DNA of 6,608 bases from an uncultured Clostridia bacterium (GCA_946042585.1 CAMGDO010000055.1:1-6608), one strand, 5' to 3'. Shown: positions 1-6,159, counted from the stretch's first letter. The notes: a model not told the origin generated them from the letters alone. Translations and numbers: made by a program.

Positions 1-818
1 TCATGGAGCTGTTTGACGGCGACGAAGCCAAAATCGATGAAATGAACCGTCTCATCGCTTCCGATTTCGGCTTTGACGCCTGCTTTGCCGTCTGCGGGCA
101 AACCTATCCGCGCAAGCTCGACAGCCGCATCCTCTCCTGCCTTTCCGCCATCGCCCAGAGCTGCTATCGCATGGCAAACGATATCCGCCTTTTGCAGCAT
201 GACCGGCAGGTGGAAGAGCCCTTTGAAAAGAATCAGATCGGTTCCTCCGCCATGGCGTACAAGCGCAATCCCATGCGTTCGGAACGCATCTGCTCGCTGT
301 CCCGCTATCTGATGGCAGACGCCCTCAACGCGCCCATGACCGCCTCCACACAGTGGCTTGAGCGCACGCTCGATGACAGCGCCAACCGCCGTATCTCGCT
401 GCCCGAAGGCTTTTTGTGTGCTGACGCCGTGCTGAGATTGTGCCAGAATGTGACGGACGGTCTGCATGTGAATGAAAAGATCATCGAGCGGACTGTGCGC
501 GAATACCTGCCCTTCATCGCCACGGAGAATCTATTGATGGAAGCGGTGAAGCGCGGCGGCGACAGACAGCAGCTGCACGAAATTATCCGCCGCTGTTCCA
601 TGGAAGCTACCGCCCGGATGAAGGAAGGAGAAAGCTGCGATCTGCTGGCGCGTCTGGCTGCCGAGCCCGCTTTCTGCCTGGATGAAAACGACATGAATGC
701 GCTTCTCGAGCCCACGCTGTACACCGGCCGCTGCGCACAGCAGGTGGAAGCGCTCAACCGCAAGGTGCGTCCGCTGCTTGCAAATATCGCACGCGACAAC
801 GCGGATATCACCCTGTAA
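1..818 (+). CDS. purB: Adenylosuccinate lyase, C-terminal part (5' end outside window)
   Basis: This enzyme catalyses two fumarate-releasing steps of purine synthesis in the cytoplasm: SAICAR to AICAR, and adenylosuccinate to AMP. The visible 271 codons from position 3 run in one open frame that enters from the left edge. The ATG at 3 is therefore an internal methionine and not the start. The fumarate-lyase superfamily signature GSSAMAYKRNP lies at 240-272 and continues MRSER, as in the long, human/clostridial type of the family. By comparison with that type, I estimate about 200 N-terminal residues are missing. The C-terminus looks complete: CAQQVEALNRKVRPLL followed by DITL matches the usual end of the family (QQV..., then a short hydrophobic tail). 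The protein stops at TAA 816-818. No neighbouring purine gene is visible. The following open stretch, in the same frame, is a GNAT fragment. Confidence 0.95.
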   Translation, partial: MELFDGDEAKIDEMNRLIASDFGFDACFAVCGQTYPRKLDSRILSCLSAIAQSCYRMANDIRLLQHDRQVEEPFEKNQIGSSAMAYKRNPMRSERICSLSRYLMADALNAPMTASTQWLERTLDDSANRRISLPEGFLCADAVLRLCQNVTDGLHVNEKIIERTVREYLPFIATENLLMEAVKRGGDRQQLHEIIRRCSMEATARMKEGESCDLLARLAAEPAFCLDENDMNALLEPTLYTGRCAQQVEALNRKVRPLLANIARDNADITL

Positions 819-1175
819 CGCCGCTTTCCGCCAGAAACAGGCGATGACACGTGGCATCTGGAATACGGCATATATCTGCATGACAGGCTGATCGGTTTTG
901 TCAATGATTGCGGCATGAAAGAACGCACCATTGAAATCGGATATGTCATTCATCCGGATTTCCAGGGGCATGGCTATGCAACGGAAGCTGTGCGCGCCGT
1001 AATTGCTCAGCTCAAAGTCATGGGCTTTCAAAAGGTCATCGCCGGGTTCTTCGACGTAAACCACACCAGCCGCCGCGTAATGGAAAAATGCGGCATGCAG
1101 CCCTTCGACCGGGTGACAGAAATTGAATACCGGGGCGTTCGCCATCAGTGTCATTTTTATGAAGTCTGCTGGTAA
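819..1175 (+). pseudogene. GNAT-family N-acetyltransferase fragment, N-terminus missing
   Basis: The frame after the purB stop stays open from 819 to the TAA at 1173-1175 and translates as the core and C-terminal part of a RimJ/RimL-like GNAT domain. The visible parts are a beta strand pair (WHLEYGIYLHDRLIGFV), the motif A strand and acetyl-CoA loop (IGYVIHP, then QGHGYATEA at about 960-990), the N-H-T-S-R-R-V-M-E-K-C-G-M helix segment typical of motif B, and a final strand. The first in-frame ATG is at 915, giving 86 residues. It lacks a convincing ribosome binding site and cuts into the fold, because recognisable domain sequence lies upstream of it at about 834-914. No ATG, GTG or TTG is in frame between 819 and 914. 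About 50-60 N-terminal residues (first strand and helices) are absent compared with ordinary family members of about 170 residues. I therefore call it a 5'-truncated relic. The alternative is a short expressed protein from 915, or readthrough from purB. Confidence 0.7.
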
Positions 1176-1220
1176 ACCGCCGCCCGCCTGTCCTTTGGTC
1201 TCAAAATTTTCCAAAAGCAA

Positions 1221-1255
1221 AGCTCCGTATGATTTCCATACGGAGCTGTTTTTTT
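1221..1255 (+). terminator. Rho-independent terminator, probably serving both convergent genes
   Basis: A perfect 10-bp stem (AGCTCCGTAT at 1221-1230 pairing with ATACGGAGCT at 1238-1247) encloses a 7-nt loop. A G and then seven Ts (1249-1255) follow on the plus strand. It sits just after the purB/GNAT unit. On the minus strand the same hairpin comes 22 nt after the stop of the thioredoxin gene and is followed by TTGCTTTTGG, a weaker U-rich tail. It can therefore plausibly end transcription from both sides. Confidence 0.92.
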
Positions 1256-1269
1256 GAAGCCGTGCCGCC

Positions 1270-3060
1270 TTAGTTTTTGGTCAGTATGAAGACCAGTTCT
1301 CCGCCCTCCACCGGTGCGATCGTCACCGTCTCAGTATCGCCGGTATAGCCATCGGGCACGCGCAGTGTATGAATCTCCCAGGCATAGGGCGCCAGCGTAA
1401 ACGCGCACACACCCTCTGCATCCGAGACGAACACCTGACAGGTGGATTCATCGCACACCTGGCACATCACGCCCGCCACGGGGCTGCCATCCTGATCCAC
1501 ATATCTGACGGTGTAGGTAGATTCATAGCCGACCGCTGCGGCAGAATCCTCCGTATCATTCGTAGCAGGCAGCGTTCCGTCGGCATACATCCAGGAGCAC
1601 AACGCCACTCCATTTGCATCCACCAGATTGTTCATCACAAAGGAATTGACGTTGAGTTCATCCAGGAAATACAGCGCTACGAGAACAGGATCGCTGTCCA
1701 TATCGGCATACAGGAACATACTGGTATACTCATAGCCGGTTGTTTCCAGGTTGTCCACGCCTCCCTGCACCTGATAACCGTTTTTCGTCATCGCCTGCGT
1801 CAGGCTCACCGTAGCGCCATCATAATTGCAGTAGAAAAACGCAGTTTCAGGATCAATATCCGCCGTGATGGTTGCCAGAAAGTCCGCTGTTTCACTGCCG
1901 ATGATATAGGCTTTGAAATCGCCGAAGTAAACGTTCAGAAAGCCATTGGGATCGTCAAACACGATTTCTCTGCCGCCTTCTGTCGTCATAAGCAGCGCAT
2001 TCTCGCTTGCTGTGGGATATACGGGATTGGCAGCCAGCGCTGCTTCTGCTTCCTCGCCGGAAACAACAGCTACGCAGTCCACCCACACGCAGTCATCGCC
2101 GTCCCCGCTCATGACATCCTTCCTGTAGACCAATTCCACGGTGTATTCGCCATCCGCTTCCACCGGCCATGCATAGGTCATCCAGTCGTGCTCGCCGCTA
2201 AAGGACTTGACCGCAGCCTGATTGATACTGATGGTAAAAAGATCAAAGGCCGCTTCGGTCGAGGTCTTGAAGGTCACCACCACCGCATCGCCTGCCTTGG
2301 CGTTCACCTTTGTGGACAGCGCGGCATAGCTGCCATCCACCCATGTATTAGAAGAAGCCGCCACCAGACGGTCATCCTTTTCACACACCACCATCGGCCA
2401 GGCATTTACATCGTCCGCACCTTCAAACACCAGCTGCGCGCCTTCTGCGTTCAGTGCAGCAGACAGTTCTTCAGCCGGCGAAGCCTCCGCATCGGGCAGC
2501 CGCGCGGGAACGCCGTCCAGCAGCACGGATTCGGTGTAGTCCTCGCCCAGGAAAGCGTCGAACAGACGGGCAAAGCTGTCCGCATCCGGCATGGAACCCG
2601 CCTCAATAAAGCAGATTGTGCCAAAGCGATCAACCACGATGGAGGTGGGGATGCTCGTTACGCCGAATTTGGCTGCAAACTCCGTCGTATCCTGCGAAAG
2701 GCAGAAGGTCAATCCCATTTCCGCTGCAAACTCTGTCAGCACATCATCCGTATCCGTGGGCTCGCAGGACAGCGCAATGATTTCCACCTTATCGGCATAC
2801 TGCTCATACGCCTGTTCCATATAGGGGAATTCTCTGCGGCAGGGACCGCACCAGGTCGCCCAGATATTGATGAGCACCATTTCCTTTTCCTTAAGCACCT
2901 CGGAGAGCGTGAAGGTTTTTCCGTCGCAGGTCGTCACGGTGAAATCTTCGATCTGATCTCCCTTCTGATAGTATATAGTCTCAGCCGCCGCAGCAACGGC
3001 GTTCATACCCATGAACAATACCAGCATCAGTGCAACAATCATCCTGAATCGCTTCATCAT
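1270..3060 (-). CDS. Secreted TlpA/ResA-like thioredoxin with large C-terminal extension
   Basis: This is a predicted exported thiol-disulfide oxidoreductase of 596 residues. Residues 1-26 form a type I signal peptide (MMKRFR, a hydrophobic core, then AVAAAAE). No lipobox cysteine is present. Residues 34-172 are a TlpA/ResA-type thioredoxin domain with WCGPC at 70-74, the preceding INIWATW strand, and the cis-proline loop TSIPTSIVVD (P138). Such domains reduce or exchange disulfides outside the membrane. Residues 208-333 look like a beta-sandwich, carbohydrate-binding-like module (inference from strand pattern). Residues 350-500 are unrecognised. Residues 515-596 resemble an Ig-like CNA-B or carboxypeptidase-regulatory fold with four cysteines (C533, C536, C541, C552). 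Start choice: ATG at 3060 follows AAGGAGG with 5-nt spacing. The open frame extends 40 codons further up, but those codons overlap the promoter and lie upstream of the signal peptide. It is divergent from the membrane iron-sulfur operon, which carries a second thioredoxin domain, so a shared redox job is likely. Confidence 0.9.
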   Translation of the reverse strand: MMKRFRMIVALMLVLFMGMNAVAAAAETIYYQKGDQIEDFTVTTCDGKTFTLSEVLKEKEMVLINIWATWCGPCRREFPYMEQAYEQYADKVEIIALSCEPTDTDDVLTEFAAEMGLTFCLSQDTTEFAAKFGVTSIPTSIVVDRFGTICFIEAGSMPDADSFARLFDAFLGEDYTESVLLDGVPARLPDAEASPAEELSAALNAEGAQLVFEGADDVNAWPMVVCEKDDRLVAASSNTWVDGSYAALSTKVNAKAGDAVVVTFKTSTEAAFDLFTISINQAAVKSFSGEHDWMTYAWPVEADGEYTVELVYRKDVMSGDGDDCVWVDCVAVVSGEEAEAALAANPVYPTASENALLMTTEGGREIVFDDPNGFLNVYFGDFKAYIIGSETADFLATITADIDPETAFFYCNYDGATVSLTQAMTKNGYQVQGGVDNLETTGYEYTSMFLYADMDSDPVLVALYFLDELNVNSFVMNNLVDANGVALCSWMYADGTLPATNDTEDSAAAVGYESTYTVRYVDQDGSPVAGVMCQVCDESTCQVFVSDAEGVCAFTLAPYAWEIHTLRVPDGYTGDTETVTIAPVEGGELVFILTKN

Positions 3061-3065
3061 TCTAT

Positions 3066-3072
3066 CCTCCTT
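3066..3072 (-). promoter_or_regulatory. Ribosome binding site fixing the start at 3060
   Basis: On the minus strand AAGGAGG is followed by five bases and then ATG ATG. This is a near-perfect Shine-Dalgarno site. It selects the MM at 3060 or 3057 as the start of the signal peptide rather than the upstream ATG at 3180. Confidence 0.9.
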
Positions 3073-3091
3073 GCAGAGTATTGTGTCAATT

Positions 3092-3120
3092 ATTATAGGT
3101 ATCTGAAACACTTCTGTCAA
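3092..3120 (-). promoter_or_regulatory. Consensus sigma-A promoter for the secreted thioredoxin gene
   Basis: Reading the minus strand, TTGACA (3120-3115), a 17-bp spacer and TATAAT (3097-3092) match the sigma-A consensus at all 12 positions. Transcription should begin near 3085, leaving a leader of about 25 nt before the ATG at 3060. A small palindrome, ATTG-TGT-CAAT (3080-3090), is centred on the predicted start site. It may be chance. Confidence 0.9.
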
Positions 3121-3169
3121 GCAAATACAGTCGTTAAGGCCGCCCGGCATCCTCCTGTCGTGCAGACTG

Positions 3170-3199
3170 TTGCACCTCATTCTCCCGTTGTGCTATAAT
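3170..3199 (+). promoter_or_regulatory. Extended -10 sigma-A promoter for the membrane redox operon
   Basis: TTGCAC (3170-3175) is a partial -35 box. It is followed by an 18-bp spacer and a perfect TATAAT (3194-3199). The spacer ends in TGC, so the promoter has the extended TGnTATAAT form that compensates for a weak -35. The predicted start site near 3206 leaves too little leader for the ATG at 3211 and supports initiation at 3238. Confidence 0.82.
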
Positions 3200-3220
3200 A
3201 TCCATATTCCATGATACATC

Positions 3221-3230
3221 AGGAAAGGAA
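3221..3230 (+). promoter_or_regulatory. Ribosome binding site fixing the start at 3238
   Basis: AGGAAAGGAA ends 7 nt before ATG 3238. The in-frame ATG at 3211 has no purine-rich site upstream and would lie only about five bases from the predicted transcription start. The protein therefore begins MAKLLRYL. Confidence 0.8.
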
Positions 3231-3237
3231 CGGATTC

Positions 3238-4002
3238 ATGGCGAAACTGCTGCGTTATCTGCGTATCTGTATGACCGTCGCAACGCTTTTGCTTGTGCTT
3301 GCGCTGTGTCTGCAATGCGCTGCTATTTATATGGAAGGAAACAGCCCCGAGAATCTGTCCGACAGCGGCGTCCATCTCTCTCCCGTTTTCAGTGTTGAAA
3401 CAGTCAGCGCGCACCTGAAAGCACTGCGACTTCCTTTTCTTGCCTATGCAGCGCTGTTGCTTATCACGCTGTGCGTGCAGGCCTTTTGCCCGCCTGCGAA
3501 AGAAAAAACGAAGCTTCCGGCCAAATACCGCCTGCATCTGCTCAAAGCGCGCGTGACCGGACTTACGGAGGATGCCCAGCGGGAAGAAAAGCTGCGCAAA
3601 CGAATCGGGTGGCTCGCATGCATCGCGCTTTTGCCCTGCGCCGCCATGACGCTTGTCTATCTGGGCAACGGCGAGCACTTTGTCTCCTGGGATCTGGAGC
3701 AGGTGATGGGCAGCCTGATACGGCATGTATTCCCTTATCTTGCTCTCACCCTTCTTATTCTGGTTGCCGCGTCCGTCTGCCTCGACCGCAGCATGGAGCG
3801 AGAAGCAGCAGCGCTCAAAAGCGCGCCCAAGGCTGCCAGTCAGCCAAAGAAAGAACAAAAGCCCCTGCCACTGACCGCCCTGCGCATCGCGCTGTACGCG
3901 ATCGCCGCCGTCCTGATTGTGCTGGGCGTGCTCAACGGCGGTCTCTATGACGTTCTGGTGAAAGCCATCAATATCTGTACGGAGTGTATCGGCCTTGGCT
4001 AA
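3238..4002 (+). CDS. Five-helix membrane protein with C-terminal CTECIGLG (CD1871A-like) tail
   Basis: A predicted integral membrane protein of 254 residues with hydrophobic segments near 12-31, 66-84, 124-142, 165-182 and 214-231. The loops at 85-123 and 183-213 are rich in Lys/Arg, so they should be cytoplasmic. This puts the 32-65 loop and the short C-terminus outside. The last 40 residues (LRIALYAIAAVLIVLGVLNG, then a helix ending ICTECIGLG) match what I recall of the small clostridial CD1871A family of CXXC-motif proteins. Those are normally stand-alone peptides of about 40 residues encoded beside membrane 4Fe-4S proteins. Here the unit is the tail of a larger protein. The rest is not recognised. 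Its stop overlaps the start of the iron-sulfur/thioredoxin fusion by 8 nt, so the two are co-transcribed and probably translationally coupled. An electron-transfer or assembly partner role, using C247/C250 as an outside dithiol, is inference. Confidence 0.85.
   Translation: MAKLLRYLRICMTVATLLLVLALCLQCAAIYMEGNSPENLSDSGVHLSPVFSVETVSAHLKALRLPFLAYAALLLITLCVQAFCPPAKEKTKLPAKYRLHLLKARVTGLTEDAQREEKLRKRIGWLACIALLPCAAMTLVYLGNGEHFVSWDLEQVMGSLIRHVFPYLALTLLILVAASVCLDRSMEREAAALKSAPKAASQPKKEQKPLPLTALRIALYAIAAVLIVLGVLNGGLYDVLVKAINICTECIGLG
3981..3986 (+). promoter_or_regulatory. Ribosome binding site for the TTG start at 3995, inside the upstream CTEC codons
   Basis: GGAGTG lies 8 nt before TTG 3995. The same bases encode part of the conserved Thr-Glu-Cys of the upstream protein. 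No ATG or GTG is better placed, and the MAKLKNRLKRYL reading gives a normal basic N-terminus. Confidence 0.65.
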
Positions 4003-5488
4003 ACTGAAAAACCGGCTCAAACGTTATCTGCCCACGCAGCGCCGCCTCATCCAGCTATATGCCGCGCTGCTCTATAACGCCCATCTCAAGGGGTTTATCA
4101 CCGGCAATATCTATACCGGCAAGATCAAAGCGCTCTGCGTGCCCGGCTTTAATTGCTATTCCTGCCCGGGGGCCATCGGCGCATGCCCGCTGGGCGCGCT
4201 GCAGAATGCCCTTGCCGCGTCCGGCAACCGCGCGCCCACCTATGTGCTGGGAATACTTTTGCTCTTTGGTCTGACGCTTGGACGCACGATCTGCGGCTTT
4301 TTGTGTCCTGTTGGGCTGATGCAGGATTTACTGCACAAGCTGCCCACGCCCAAGCTTTCAAAAAGCCGCGTGACGCGCGTGCTCAGTTTCACAAAATATG
4401 CGCTACTGGCGCTCTTTGTGGTGATTCTTCCGCTATGGTATTCGCTGCAGAGCCTGCCGCTGCCCGCTTTCTGCAAGTATATCTGCCCCGCCGGCACGCT
4501 GGAAGGCGCCGTCGGTCTGCTGTCCCACCCCGCAAACGCCGATAAATTCTCCATGCTCGGCATTCTTTTCACGCGCAAGTTCATCATCCTGCTGCTCATC
4601 CTGGCTGCCTGCGTATTCATCTATCGCGCTTTCTGCCGATTTTTGTGCCCGCTGGGCGCGATATATGGTCTGTTTGCGCGCGTGGCGGTCATAGGCGTCA
4701 AGGTGGACGTCTCCCGCTGCACAGACTGCGGCCGATGTGTCAGCCGTTGCCCGATGGATATCAATCGGGTGGGCGATCATGAATGCATCCATTGCGGAAA
4801 GTGCATGAACGACTGCCCCGAACAGGCGATTTTCTTCCAAGCCGGGCGCATCACGCTGCACAGCCCCGAAATCGCCGCCTCTGCGCCCAACGTCCGGCGC
4901 AAATATCGCACAAGGCGCATCATCGCCTGGGCGGCGGCGCTGCTTGTGCTGCTCGTCGCGTTTTGGTATGTCAATCTTTACGCTCCCGGCACACAGTCCC
5001 CCGCGGATGGCATCGCGTCTCCTTCTGCCACCGAAGCGCCCGCGGATGACAGCATCCCCACAGGCAAGGAGATCGGCATGCGCGCGCCCGATTTCACCGT
5101 GCCCCTGTATGGCAGGGACGCGTCTTTCTCGCTTTCCTCCTCACGCGGCAAAATCACCATTGTCAATTTCTGGGCCACCTGGTGCACGCCCTGCTGCAAC
5201 GAGCTGCCCTTCTTTGACGCAGTCGCCCGCCAGTATGGCGACAGCGTCTGCGTGATCGCCATTCATTCCAGCCTTGTCACCGACAATGTGGAAGGCTATC
5301 TGGCCAGGTTTGATTATCTGATGCCCTTCGCGCTGGATGAAAGCGGCACGGTGATTCAGTCTTTTGGCGGCTCCACCATGCTGCCGCAGACCGTCGTGAT
5401 CGATGAAAACGGCATCATCACCTATAACGCCGTGGGCTCCGTCACACTGGAAAAGCTCGAATCGCTCATCGCGCAGGCCGCGCAATAA
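3995..5488 (+). CDS. NapH-like membrane 4Fe-4S protein fused to a TlpA/ResA thioredoxin domain
   Basis: A 497-residue fusion likely to carry electrons across the membrane to an outside dithiol. The N-terminal half resembles NapH/polyferredoxin-type membrane proteins. It has cysteine clusters at C48/C54/C57/C64 (FNCYSCPGAIGACPLGA) and repeated CxxxCP motifs at C100/C104, C160/C164 and C214/C218, set among hydrophobic segments near 82-100, 133-152 and 193-210. Two classical [4Fe-4S] motifs follow: C242, C245, C248, C252 and C264, C267, C270, C274. A final helix (308-328) is preceded by RRKYRTRR, so by the positive-inside rule the ferredoxin part is cytoplasmic. A Pro/Ala/Ser linker (330-355) leads to a thioredoxin domain (360-497) outside. 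It has WCTPC at 396-400, an extra adjacent C401, and the cis-proline loop TMLPQTVVID (P464). The start is TTG 3995, overlapping the previous gene by 8 nt. The direct electron donor is unknown. The family halves are clear; the coupling between them is inferred. Confidence 0.92.
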   Translation: MAKLKNRLKRYLPTQRRLIQLYAALLYNAHLKGFITGNIYTGKIKALCVPGFNCYSCPGAIGACPLGALQNALAASGNRAPTYVLGILLLFGLTLGRTICGFLCPVGLMQDLLHKLPTPKLSKSRVTRVLSFTKYALLALFVVILPLWYSLQSLPLPAFCKYICPAGTLEGAVGLLSHPANADKFSMLGILFTRKFIILLLILAACVFIYRAFCRFLCPLGAIYGLFARVAVIGVKVDVSRCTDCGRCVSRCPMDINRVGDHECIHCGKCMNDCPEQAIFFQAGRITLHSPEIAASAPNVRRKYRTRRIIAWAAALLVLLVAFWYVNLYAPGTQSPADGIASPSATEAPADDSIPTGKEIGMRAPDFTVPLYGRDASFSLSSSRGKITIVNFWATWCTPCCNELPFFDAVARQYGDSVCVIAIHSSLVTDNVEGYLARFDYLMPFALDESGTVIQSFGGSTMLPQTVVIDENGIITYNAVGSVTLEKLESLIAQAAQ

Positions 5489-5573
5489 AGCGCCTGCTCT
5501 GCACTTTCCGTTCTCACGGAGTATAGTTGAGTTGTCCAATTCTCGCCTGATTTCATGGCATTTGCGCCGGATT

Positions 5574-5579
5574 GGAGGG
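5574..5579 (+). promoter_or_regulatory. Ribosome binding site for the TTG start at 5587
   Basis: GGAGGG sits 7 nt before TTG 5587. The open frame could also be read from the TTG at 5572, but that codon overlaps this Shine-Dalgarno site and has no site of its own. Confidence 0.82.
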
Positions 5580-5586
5580 AAAAAGC

Positions 5587-6159
5587 TTGGCTGATTCCAA
5601 TCTAACCAAATACGCGTTTGCCCGCGCGCTCAGAGAGCTGATGGAAAAGCAGCCCTTTGGCAAGATCGGCATTGCCGACATCTGCTGCAAATGCGGCATG
5701 AACCGCACCAGCTTCTATTATCATTTCAAAGACAAATACGAGCTTATATACTGGATTTTTGATACGGAAGTCATTCCGCTGATGCTCACGCTGCCCCCTT
5801 CCGCCAACCCTTCCGAGCGTTTATGGGGCTATATTTCGAGCATCTGCGGATATTTCTATCAGAACAGGCTATTCTACCGCAAGGCACTTCGGATTGAAGG
5901 GCAAAACTCGCTCAAGGATCATTTCCGTGAAGTTCTGCAGCCCTTTCTGCACGAGCTGATCTGCAGCAAGGAGCGTGCCGGAAATAAAGAGGCCAGCGCC
6001 GTTTTTGTCAATTTCTATACCGACGCCTTTCTTGATGCCATTCTGCGCTGGCTGCAGGAGGAAGAATGCATGCCTGCAGAAGACTTTGTCGATGCCATCA
6101 AAAGCTGCATCCGTCACACCGCCCTTCTGGTGGATGAATACACGCAGAACAGCCCGTAA
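5587..6159 (+). CDS. TetR/AcrR-family transcriptional regulator (DhaS-like)
   Basis: A 190-residue DNA-binding regulator of usual TetR length. The N-terminal domain (about 1-60) has the family helix-turn-helix: KIGIADICCKCGMN, then RTSFYYHFKDKYELI, with the recognition helix around 39-46. The FYYHFKDKYEL stretch is the form seen in the low-GC Gram-positive group related to DhaS. The C-terminal ligand and dimer domain (about 70-185) resembles the Pfam TetR_C_8 type and contains aromatic-rich helices (GYFYQNRLFYRKALRIEG). Three cysteines cluster in the helix-turn-helix (C33, C34, C36), which is unusual but may have no function. It begins with TTG 5587 after GGAGGG. It lies 98 nt after the redox fusion and 94 nt before the radical SAM-like gene, all on the same strand. 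The palindrome at 6209-6229 suggests that the downstream gene is a target. The ligand is unknown. Confidence 0.9.
   Translation: MADSNLTKYAFARALRELMEKQPFGKIGIADICCKCGMNRTSFYYHFKDKYELIYWIFDTEVIPLMLTLPPSANPSERLWGYISSICGYFYQNRLFYRKALRIEGQNSLKDHFREVLQPFLHELICSKERAGNKEASAVFVNFYTDAFLDAILRWLQEEECMPAEDFVDAIKSCIRHTALLVDEYTQNSP

Noticed and set aside
305..1220. Minus-strand open frames (305-949, 531-1220) opposite purB and the GNAT relic
   Set aside because: They overlap each other and clear plus-strand homology, and their products show no family resemblance.
3061..3180. 40-codon N-terminal extension of the secreted thioredoxin to the ATG at 3180
   Set aside because: The extension covers the consensus promoter and a strong ribosome binding site, and would bury the signal peptide. 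The start at 3060 fits all the signals.
1369..3198. 609-codon open frame on the plus strand opposite the secreted thioredoxin gene
   Set aside because: Its translation is His/Arg/Ile-rich with no recognisable domain, no ribosome binding site supports the start, and the opposite strand encodes an unmistakable signal peptide plus thioredoxin. It is a shadow produced by the codon bias of the real gene.
3193..4020. 275-codon open frame on the minus strand opposite the CTEC membrane protein
   Set aside because: Low-complexity Gln/Arg/Lys-rich product without motifs. The plus strand has a promoter, a ribosome binding site and coherent membrane helices.
5473..5520. Hairpins near the end of the iron-sulfur/thioredoxin gene (GCAGGC/GCCTGC at 5473-5497, TCCGT/ACGGA at 5507-5520)
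   Set aside because: Short stems without a following T-tract. There is not enough to call a terminator, so transcription may continue into the TetR gene.
5521..5573. Search for a promoter of the TetR-family gene
   Set aside because: TTGAGT and TTGTCC could serve as -35 boxes, but no acceptable -10 lies at 16-18 bp. No separate promoter is called.
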